In this document: piece after piece, positions 1 through 5,767 of the stretch
How positions within the stretch are numbered: the stretch's first letter is position 1
Layout of the letters: the number at the start of each line of letters is the position of its first letter
From: Rhodospirillales bacterium
Lineage (GTDB): Bacteria; Pseudomonadota; Alphaproteobacteria; Rhodospirillales; Casp-alpha2
NCBI GenBank assembly: GCA_016187325.1
Contig: JACPJY010000034.1
Coordinates: 1 to 9,665, forward strand
Direction of reading: 5' to 3'
Length of the DNA: 9,665 nucleotides
Position numbers and translations under genes: made by a program
The notes under the pieces: model-generated
What the model was told of the DNA's origin: nothing
Databases searched by the model: none
The model's input: the letters and a program-made list of their open reading frames with translations, nothing else

Positions 1-1126
1 AGTCCTCGGCGAGCCCGTCGATGATCTGCTCGTCCTGTCCGGTGCCGAGCGTTGTCACCACCAGCGCTTGCGTCTCGCCGCGGGTGAACAGGGCCGAGCC
101 GTGGGTGCGGGGCAGGACGCCGACCTCGACCGCTATGGGGCGGACGGTCTTGGTGTCGCGGCCGTCGATGCGTTTCTTGGTGTTCAGGATGTCCTGACGG
201 ACGATATCCTTCTCCAGCGACTTGAAGACGTCGCCGGTGACGGAGGCGACGAATTCCTTGTCCAGTGCCGGGTCGGCATCGAGTTCGACGGCAACGCGTT
301 TCTTGACCGCCGCGAGTTTCTCGTGCCGCGCCGATTTCACGGTCTCCTTGTAGGCGGCGCGCAAGCCCGCCTCGGCCGACGCCTGGATGCGATCGGCCAG
401 CGCCGCCTTGCCTTCCGGCTCCGGCGGCACGTCGATCGGCTCCTTGGCGCAGGCTTCGGCGAGCTCGATGATGGCATCGATGACCGGCTGAAATGCCCTG
501 TGGCCGAACATCACGGCGCCGAGCATGACGTCTTCGGACAGCTCTTTGACCTCGGATTCGACCATCAGGACGCCCTCGCGGGTGCCGGCGACCACTAGGT
601 TAAGGCTCGAGTTCGGCATCTCGTCGAGTTGCGGGTTCAGCTTGTACTCGCCGCCGATGTAGCCGACGCGGGCGCCGCCGATCGGGCCCATGAACGGCAG
701 CCCGGAAATCGTCAGTGCCGCCGAGGTGCCGACCATGGCCACCACGTCGGGGTCGTTCTCCAGATCGTGCGACAGCACGGTGCAGATGACCTGCGTCTCG
801 TTCGAGAAGCCTTTCGCGAACAGCGGCCGGATCGGCCGATCGATCAGGCGCGAGATCAGCGTCTCGCGCTCGCTGGGCCTGCCTTCACGCTTGAAGAAGC
901 CGCCCGGGATCTTGCCGGCGGCGAAGGTCTTTTCCTGGTAGTGAACGGCGAGCGGGAAAAAGTCGATGCCCGTCTTCGGCGTCTTCTCGCCGACGACGGT
1001 GCACAGCACTTTGGTGGCGCCGTACGTCGCCATGACGGCGCCGTCGGCCTGGCGCGCGACTTTTCCGGTCTCCAGGATCAGCTTGCGGCCGCCCCACTCG
1101 ATCTCTTTTCTGAATTCTTGAAACAT
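1..1126 (-). CDS. pnp: Polyribonucleotide nucleotidyltransferase (PNPase), N-terminal part, cut by window edge
   Basis: PNPase degrades RNA 3'-to-5' by phosphorolysis, releasing nucleoside diphosphates, in the cytoplasm and often with RNase E. I translated all 375 visible codons in one frame from the ATG at 1126 and found no stop or frameshift. The protein begins MFQEFRKEIEWGGRKL. The first RNase PH-like domain covers about residues 1-210 and includes FFKREGRPSE (77-86) and RPIRPLF (97-103). A helical linker covers about 225-315. The second RNase PH domain opens with RIDGRD (319-324) and PRTHGSALFTRGETQ (about 339-353). The rest of that domain with its catalytic residues, and the KH and S1 RNA-binding domains, lie outside the window (the family is about 700 residues). 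The start has a strong SD, AGGAAG, 6-7 nt upstream. It follows rpsO as in most proteobacteria, after a 265-nt leader with unusual repeats. Family assignment is very sure. Confidence 0.98.
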   Translation of the reverse strand, partial: MFQEFRKEIEWGGRKLILETGKVARQADGAVMATYGATKVLCTVVGEKTPKTGIDFFPLAVHYQEKTFAAGKIPGGFFKREGRPSERETLISRLIDRPIRPLFAKGFSNETQVICTVLSHDLENDPDVVAMVGTSAALTISGLPFMGPIGGARVGYIGGEYKLNPQLDEMPNSSLNLVVAGTREGVLMVESEVKELSEDVMLGAVMFGHRAFQPVIDAIIELAEACAKEPIDVPPEPEGKAALADRIQASAEAGLRAAYKETVKSARHEKLAAVKKRVAVELDADPALDKEFVASVTGDVFKSLEKDIVRQDILNTKKRIDGRDTKTVRPIAVEVGVLPRTHGSALFTRGETQALVVTTLGTGQDEQIIDGLAED

Positions 1127-1139
1127 TCAATTCTTCCTT

Positions 1140-1230
1140 CCTACGGACATCAAGTTCTCTCATCCCTACGGACATCTAGTTTCCTCATCCCTACGGGCAT
1201 CAAGTTCTATCATCCTACGTTCATACAAAG
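1140..1230 (-). repeat. Three tandem 25-bp direct repeats plus a degenerate fourth in the pnp leader
   Basis: Seen directly: units at 1140-1164, 1165-1189 and 1190-1214, exactly 25 bp each and abutting, with a degenerate partial copy at 1215-1230. In the mRNA sense each unit opens with GATGA, carries a purine run, then (T/A)GATG(T/C)CC, and closes with CGTAGG. The outer two units differ at 2 positions; the middle unit differs from the pnp-proximal one at 3. Every unit has two ATGs, and the middle one has a good SD spacing (AGGA, 6 nt, ATG). The last unit runs straight into the real pnp SD and start, and the motif order (CGTAGG, purines, GATG or AATG) is alike in both. Role unknown; it may act on pnp translation or be plain tandem duplication. 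Confidence 0.9.
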
Positions 1231-1238
1231 CCGGGCGC

Positions 1239-1281
1239 CGGCGGACCATCCGACGGCAGCCCCGTTCAACGGACCCCGCCG
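1239..1281 (-). promoter_or_regulatory. Irregular long stem-loop in the rpsO-pnp leader
   Basis: In the mRNA sense the arms CGGCGGG and TCCGCCG pair (7 bp with one G-U), then TCCG pairs with CGGA, then ACGG pairs with CCGT around a GGCTG loop. A TTGA bulge and a TGG/G internal loop interrupt the stem. The stem totals about 15 bp over 43 nt. A second small hairpin (arms GCCGG and CCGGC, 1230-1242) overlaps its 3' side and is followed by TTTGTAT, which is too weak to call a terminator. Known: in E. coli the pnp leader forms a long hairpin cut by RNase III, and PNPase then represses its own mRNA. A matching role here is inference from position and shape only. Confidence 0.5.
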
Positions 1282-1391
1282 AATGCCGGCAAGGTCCTCG
1301 TTCCGTTCCTGGCAGCGGCGCGCTTGGGCGTCGGTTCGCTGGGTGCGGGCGATTTCATCCGTCATTGCCGCGCTTAGGCGGGTCATGCCGA

Positions 1392-1661
1392 TTACCGGCG
1401 CAGGCCGAGCCGCTCGACGAGAGCCTCGTAACGCTTGGCCTCTTTGCGCTTGATGTAATCGAGCAGGCGCCGGCGCTGGCCGACCATGGTCAGCAAGCCG
1501 CGACGCGAATGAAAATCCTTGACGTGGGTCTTCAGGTGCTCGGTGAGATTTGCGATTCGTTCCGAGAGGATCGCGACTTGCACTTCCGGCGACCCGGTAT
1601 CGTCTGTCTTTACGGCGAACTCCTTGATGAGTTCCTGCTTCCGCTCAGCGGTTATCGACAT
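1392..1661 (-). CDS. rpsO: 30S ribosomal protein S15
   Basis: S15 is a primary 16S rRNA-binding protein of the 30S platform and contributes to an intersubunit bridge. The 89-residue product is exactly the usual family length. It carries the S15 signature: TGSPEVQVA (22-30), then LTEHLKTHVKDFHSRRGL (39-56), whose His/Ser/Arg residues contact rRNA, and GQRRRLLDYIKRK (61-73). The ATG at 1661 has GGAG 6 nt upstream. The gene starts 12 nt after truB stops and is followed by pnp, the standard truB-rpsO-pnp order. A hairpin in the 3' end of truB lies about 30 nt before the start and might be the S15 autoregulatory site (inference). Confidence 0.99.
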   Translation of the reverse strand: MSITAERKQELIKEFAVKTDDTGSPEVQVAILSERIANLTEHLKTHVKDFHSRRGLLTMVGQRRRLLDYIKRKEAKRYEALVERLGLRR

Positions 1662-1673
1662 CGATCACTCCGT

Positions 1674-2600
1674 CTAGAGGTTGATCACGCGGAAGGGGCG
1701 AATTTCCCCTCCCTTTATCTTCGCCAACGCCACCAGCCTGCCTTCGACCATGGCGCGAACGACGTCGCCCTGGCCGATGTTCTTGAAGGGAGACCGACTG
1801 GCCACCGGTAATACCGGGATGGCCTGTCCGTGGCTCAGCTTCCGGGCCTCTCGCTCCGTCAGGGCCAGTGCCGGGATGTCGTCCAGCACGGTCTCGACGG
1901 GCAGGAGGTGCCCCGAGAGGGGCGCACTATGCCCCAGCGATTCCAGTTTATCCAGCGAAATCGCCTGGCTTTCGTGAAACGGCCCGACGGCGGTGCGGCG
2001 CAACGCCGACACGTGGCCGACGGTGCCGAGCGCCACCGCCAGGTCGCGGGCCAGGCTGCGCATGTATGCGCCCTTTCCCGACACCGCCTCGAACTCGGCG
2101 TGGTCGCGGTCCGGCATCGCCTTTAGGGTCAGATCGTGGATTTGGACGGTGCGCGCCGACAGCGCCGGGGCGGCGTCGCCGCGGGCCAATGCGTAGGCGC
2201 GCCGGCCGCCGACCTTGATCGCCGAGAACGCTGGCGGCACCTGCTCGATCGAGCCCCGGAAGCGGCCGAGAACGGCCTCGATCTCGGCTTGCGTCGACCG
2301 CGCATCGCTGATGGCGGTGACCGCGCCTTCGGCGTCGTCGGTGTCGCGGGCCTCGCCCCAGCGCACGGTGAAGCGGTAGGCCTTGCGGCCGTCCATCAGG
2401 TAGGCGACGGTCTTGGTCGCCTCGCCGAGCGCCATCGGCAACACGCCGGTGGCCAGCGGATCGAGAGTGCCCGCGTGGCCGACCTTGGCGGCGCCGGTCA
2501 GCCGCTTGACGCGGCCGACGACGGCGCTGGAGCTCAATCCCGGCGGCTTATCGATGACGATCCAGCCGTGGATCGGCGTGCCCCGGCGTTTACGGGCCAT
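1674..2600 (-). CDS. truB: tRNA pseudouridine(55) synthase TruB
   Basis: TruB isomerises U55 to pseudouridine in the T-loop of elongator tRNAs and also acts as a tRNA folding chaperone. The product is 308 residues, a normal length. It has the N-terminal motif GWIVIDKPPGLSSS (12-25) and the catalytic motif GHAGTLDPLATGVL (41-54), with the nucleophile Asp47. Later come KAYRFTVRWGEARDTDD, the tRNA-binding insertion, RRTAVGPF, and a PUA-like C-terminus ending GGEIRPFRVINL. I chose the ATG at 2600 because AGGA sits 8 nt before it and the protein then begins MARKRRG. Two in-frame ATGs at 2609 and 2621 would add 3 or 7 residues. The start overlaps the end of rbfA by 11 nt, which suggests translational coupling. 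Confidence 0.98.
   Translation of the reverse strand: MARKRRGTPIHGWIVIDKPPGLSSSAVVGRVKRLTGAAKVGHAGTLDPLATGVLPMALGEATKTVAYLMDGRKAYRFTVRWGEARDTDDAEGAVTAISDARSTQAEIEAVLGRFRGSIEQVPPAFSAIKVGGRRAYALARGDAAPALSARTVQIHDLTLKAMPDRDHAEFEAVSGKGAYMRSLARDLAVALGTVGHVSALRRTAVGPFHESQAISLDKLESLGHSAPLSGHLLPVETVLDDIPALALTEREARKLSHGQAIPVLPVASRSPFKNIGQGDVVRAMVEGRLVALAKIKGGEIRPFRVINL
1691..1713 (-). promoter_or_regulatory. Hairpin at the truB 3' end just upstream of rpsO
   Basis: In the mRNA sense GGGAGGGG pairs with CCCCTTCC (8 bp, one G-U) around the loop AAATTCG. It lies within the last truB codons, about 30 nt before the rpsO ATG. No U-run follows, so it is not an intrinsic terminator. Known: S15 represses its own mRNA through leader structures in several phyla, with different folds in different lineages. 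A regulatory role here is inference from location. Confidence 0.35.
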
Positions 2601-3030
2601 CGCCGTCATCCTTGGCGTCATCCTTGCCGTCGCCTCCGTTGTCGTCGGCGTCGAGGTCGCGGGCCACCGCCGGGTCCCTCAGCAGCTCGTCGATGTGTTG
2701 GGCCTGGTCGAAGGTGGTGTCGACGACGAAGTTGATGCCGGGCAGATAGCGCAGTTTGACGGCGCGCCCGATCCGGCGGCGGACGAACGGCGCCGCCCGG
2801 TTGAGCGCCGTTACCACCTGCTCGGTGTCGCCGCCGCCGAGCGGCATCACGTACGCGGTGGCGTAGCGCAGGTCGGGACTGACGCGGACCTCGGTCACCG
2901 TCACCGGCTGGGTACCAAGGCCGGGATCGCGGATCTCGCCGCGCTCCAGGATCCACGCGATAGCGTGGCGCAGTTCCTCGCCTACGCGAAGCTGGCGCTG
3001 GCTCGGGGCCTTGGCATCCCCTTTATTCAT
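2590..3030 (-). CDS. rbfA: 30S ribosome-binding factor RbfA
   Basis: RbfA is a small KH-fold protein that binds the immature 30S subunit near helix 1 of 16S rRNA. It helps late maturation and cold adaptation. The 146-residue product has the family's pattern: SQRQLRVGEELRHAIAWIL (10-28), VTVTEVRVSPDLRYATAYV (43-61), ALNRAAPFVRRRIG (75-88), and the hallmark LRYLPGINFVVDTTFD (93-108). The C-terminal tail (about 125-146) is unusually Asp/Gly/Lys-rich and probably disordered. The ATG at 3030 is preceded by GAGG with 8-nt spacing. Upstream in-frame codons are low-complexity Arg/Pro sequence from the spacer and were left out. infB ends 62 nt upstream; the gap is very G+C rich and I see no clear site in it. 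truB overlaps the 3' end. Confidence 0.97.
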   Translation of the reverse strand: MNKGDAKAPSQRQLRVGEELRHAIAWILERGEIRDPGLGTQPVTVTEVRVSPDLRYATAYVMPLGGGDTEQVVTALNRAAPFVRRRIGRAVKLRYLPGINFVVDTTFDQAQHIDELLRDPAVARDLDADDNGGDGKDDAKDDGDGP

Positions 3031-3092
3031 GTGAAGAACCTCGATCGGCCGACGCGGGGCGGCGGCACGGCCGCGACCGGGCGGCCGGGGCG

Positions 3093-5642
3093 TCAGAGCG
3101 CGCGGGCGACTTTCTCGATCTCGAAGCACTCAATCTTGTCGCCAACCTGGATGTCCTGATAATTGGCGAACGCCATGCCGCACTCGGTGTTTTCCTTGAC
3201 TTCGCGGACGTCGTCCTTGAAGCGCTTCAGCTGCGAGAGGTCGCCTTCGTGGATGACCACGTCGTCGCGCACCAGGCGGACCTTGGCGCCGCGCCGCACC
3301 ATGCCCTCGGTGACCAAGCAGCCGGCGATCTTGCCGACCTTCGTGATATTGAACACCTCGCGGATCTCGGCGTAGCCCAGAAGTTTTTCGTTGATCGACG
3401 GCGCCAGCAGCCCCGACAGTGCCTTCTTCAGGTCGTCGGTCAGATCGTAAATGATCGAATAGTAACGGATCTCGACGTGGGCCTGGCGCGCCATTTCGCG
3501 CGCCTGCGGGTTAGCGCGGACGTTAAAGCCGATGATCAGCGCCTGCGAAGCCTTGGCCAGCGTCACGTCGGATTCGTTGATGCCACCGACGGCCGAGTGC
3601 AGCACCTGCACCTTGACTTCGTCGGTCGACAGGTGATCGAGCGCATTCGCAATCGCCTCGACGGAACCGTGGACGTCCGCCTTGATGACCACCGGCAGCG
3701 CCTGGATCGCGCTGCCCTCCTTGATCTTGTCGAACATCTGCTCGAGCGTGCCGCGGCCGATGGCGGCGGCCTTGGCGTCGCGGGTGCGGCGCTGGCGGAA
3801 CGCGGTAACCTCGCGGGCGCGCGCCTCGCTGTCGACGACGGCGACCTCGTCGCCGGCGGCCGGCGTGGCATTGAGGCCGACGACCTCGACCGGTGTCGAC
3901 GGCCCGGCCTCGGTGACGCTGTCGCCCTTGGCGTCGTTGAGCGCGCGGACGCGGCCCCATTCGCTGCCGGCGACGAAGATGTCGCCGACCTTCAGCGTGC
4001 CGCGCTGCACCAGCACGGTGGCCACGGAGCCGCGGCCTTGTTCCATCTTGGCCTCGATGATGACGCCCTCGGCGGCGCGATCCGGGTTGGCCTTCAGGTC
4101 CAGGAGTTCGGATTGCAGCACGATCGCTTCCTCGAGCTTGTCGAGGTTGGTCTTTTCCTTGGCCGAAACCTCGACGGCAAGCACCTCGCCGCCCATTTCC
4201 TCGACCACCAGGTCGTGCTGCAGAAGGTCGGTGCGCACTCGCTTCGGGTCGGCATCGGGCTTGTCGATCTTGTTGATGGCGACGATGATCGGCACCTTCG
4301 CCGCCTTGGCGTGGTGAATGGCTTCCACGGTCTGCGGCATGATCCCGTCGTCGGCGGCGACGCACAGCACCACGATGTCCGTGACCCGGGCGCCGCGGGC
4401 TCGCATTTCGGTGAACGCCTCGTGGCCCGGTGTGTCGATAAAGGTGATCTTGGCGCTGGACTTGGTGGTCACCTGATAGGCGCCGATGTGTTGGGTTATG
4501 CCGCCGGCTTCGTGGAGGGCGACGTCGGTCTCGCGCAACGCGTCCAGGAGCGATGTCTTGCCATGGTCGACATGCCCCATAACCGTAACGACGGGAGCGC
4601 GGAAAGCCAGGTTGATGTCGGCGTCCTCCTCGCCTTTCAGGCCGATTTCGACGTCGGCCTCAGATACGCGCTTCAGCTTGTGGCCGAAAGTCGAGACCAC
4701 CAGCTCGGCGGTGTCGGCGTCGATGGTCTGGTTGATGGTCGCCATCACGTCCATGTTCATCAGCGCCTTGATGACGTCGGCGCCGCGCTCGGCCATGCGG
4801 TTGGCCAGCTCCTGGACGGTGATCGTTTCCGGAACCACCACTTCGCGGATGACTTTCTGGCCCTCGGAGAGGAGCTGCTGCGCCTTTTGACGCTCCTTCT
4901 CGCGGGCACGCTTGATCGAGGCGAGGCTGCGGGTACGCTCCTCGTCCTCGCCCAGGGCCTCGGCGATGGTCAGCTTGCCGGAGCGGCGGCGGCGCTCGGT
5001 GCGGCGCGGCGGCGCCAAGCGGCGGCCTTCGCGTCCGGCGCCGCGGCGCGGGCGGCCCTTCGGTTCCTCTTCTTCCTCGGCTTCCAGCGCCTGCAGCTTG
5101 GCAACGGCGGTGGCGGCGGCGGCTTTCGCCTGCTGCTCGCGGCGGCGTTCCTCTTCTTCAGCGCGGCGGCGGGCTTCTTCCTTCTCGGCGCGTAACGCCT
5201 CGTCCGCAGCAAGCGACGGCACTTGCGGTGCCGCCGCAGGGGGTGCGGCGACGGACGCAACAGGATGGACGGCGCCGGCCTCGAACGCCTTCTTGGCGTC
5301 CTCGAGCGCGCGGGCGCGGGCGGCTTTTTCCTCTTCGGTCAGGCTCGGGCCCAGCGACGATGGGGGTGCCGGCGGCGCCGTCTCGCGGGCGGCCGGTACG
5401 AACGCCTTCAGCGCCTGCTCTTCGGCGGCCTGCATCGATTCGCTAGTGACCTCGGTCATGCGGCCGCCGGCATCGGGGGCATAGGTCCGCTTCTTGCGCA
5501 CCTCGACGGTGACCATCTTCGATCGGCCGTGCGAGAAGCTCTGGCGCACCTGGCCGGTCTCGATTGTCTTCTTCAACTCGAGCTTGCCCGGCCTGGAAAG
5601 GCCCAGCTTTCTGCCCTTGCTCTGTTCCTTGGTTTCGCCCAT
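3093..5642 (-). CDS. infB: Translation initiation factor IF-2
   Basis: IF2 is the GTPase that recruits fMet-tRNA to the 30S subunit and promotes 50S joining. The product is 849 residues, within the alphaproteobacterial range. Residues 20-48 hold the conserved N-terminal block ending RQSFSHGRSK. About 100-260 is a charged Ala/Glu/Arg region, probably helical or disordered, with a strongly basic patch at 196-223. The GTPase domain shows G1 GHVDHGKT (356-363), G2 GGITQHIGAY (380-389), G3 DTPGH (403-407), G4 NKID (457-460) and G5 SAK (493-495). Domains II-IV follow, including IKADVHGSVEAI (653-664), and the protein ends DKIECFEIEKVARAL. No frameshift or missing motif. The ATG at 5642 has only weak SD sequence but directly follows the TGA of a small upstream reading frame (TGAATG). 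Internal starts as in E. coli IF2-beta cannot be judged. Confidence 0.99.
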   Translation of the reverse strand: MGETKEQSKGRKLGLSRPGKLELKKTIETGQVRQSFSHGRSKMVTVEVRKKRTYAPDAGGRMTEVTSESMQAAEEQALKAFVPAARETAPPAPPSSLGPSLTEEEKAARARALEDAKKAFEAGAVHPVASVAAPPAAAPQVPSLAADEALRAEKEEARRRAEEEERRREQQAKAAAATAVAKLQALEAEEEEEPKGRPRRGAGREGRRLAPPRRTERRRRSGKLTIAEALGEDEERTRSLASIKRAREKERQKAQQLLSEGQKVIREVVVPETITVQELANRMAERGADVIKALMNMDVMATINQTIDADTAELVVSTFGHKLKRVSEADVEIGLKGEEDADINLAFRAPVVTVMGHVDHGKTSLLDALRETDVALHEAGGITQHIGAYQVTTKSSAKITFIDTPGHEAFTEMRARGARVTDIVVLCVAADDGIMPQTVEAIHHAKAAKVPIIVAINKIDKPDADPKRVRTDLLQHDLVVEEMGGEVLAVEVSAKEKTNLDKLEEAIVLQSELLDLKANPDRAAEGVIIEAKMEQGRGSVATVLVQRGTLKVGDIFVAGSEWGRVRALNDAKGDSVTEAGPSTPVEVVGLNATPAAGDEVAVVDSEARAREVTAFRQRRTRDAKAAAIGRGTLEQMFDKIKEGSAIQALPVVIKADVHGSVEAIANALDHLSTDEVKVQVLHSAVGGINESDVTLAKASQALIIGFNVRANPQAREMARQAHVEIRYYSIIYDLTDDLKKALSGLLAPSINEKLLGYAEIREVFNITKVGKIAGCLVTEGMVRRGAKVRLVRDDVVIHEGDLSQLKRFKDDVREVKENTECGMAFANYQDIQVGDKIECFEIEKVARAL

Positions 5643-5767
5643 TCAGCTACACGTTCCATCCACCGTTTCGGCGCCGAAAATCCGGCAAAATCCCGCGGCG
5701 CAGGCTGTATTTACCATATCGCACACCCTACTCAACCCTAATCCCGGCGGCGGTCGCCCGGCTGGCC
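5643..5767 (-). other. nusA-infB spacer lacking ylxR; holds a short uORF, a weak promoter-like site and a palindrome
   Basis: In most alphaproteobacteria ylxR (DUF448, RNA-binding) lies here. Only 125 nt are present and no reading frame resembles YlxR. Three things are visible. First, a 24-codon frame from the ATG at 5717, product beginning MVNTACAAGFCRIFG and containing three Cys, ends in TGA at 5643-5645, directly against the infB ATG. Second, TTGAGT at 5735-5730, 16 nt, then TAAATA at 5713-5708, a poor sigma70-like match. Third, the 14-bp perfect palindrome TTTCGGCGCCGAAA at 5666-5679. None is convincing alone. Confidence 0.4.

Noticed and set aside
885..1175. 96-codon minus-strand frame starting in the middle repeat and overlapping pnp
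   Set aside because: Beyond the first dozen codons it is an Arg-rich out-of-frame reading of pnp. It is kept only as a possible decoy initiation, not as a gene.
1223..1242. Small GC hairpin followed by TTTGTAT as an rpsO terminator
   Set aside because: Only a 5-bp stem with a 3-nt loop and a broken, short U-tract. It also competes with the larger stem-loop at 1239-1281.
1210..1386. 58-codon minus-strand frame between rpsO and pnp, starting MTRLSAAMTDEIARTQ
   Set aside because: It starts 5 nt after rpsO and ends at the repeats, but has no SD, no known family, and a composition expected of random G+C-rich sequence. Conservation in relatives would reopen it.
629..1453. Plus-strand open frame of 274 codons across pnp, the repeats and part of rpsO
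   Set aside because: It crosses two certain minus-strand genes and the leader. Its product has no recognisable motif.
3249..5195. Plus-strand open frame of 648 codons opposite infB
   Set aside because: It mirrors infB codons, is low-complexity (Leu/Gly/Asp/Ala/Arg rich) without recognisable domains, and infB is certain. Long antisense frames are expected in high-G+C genes.
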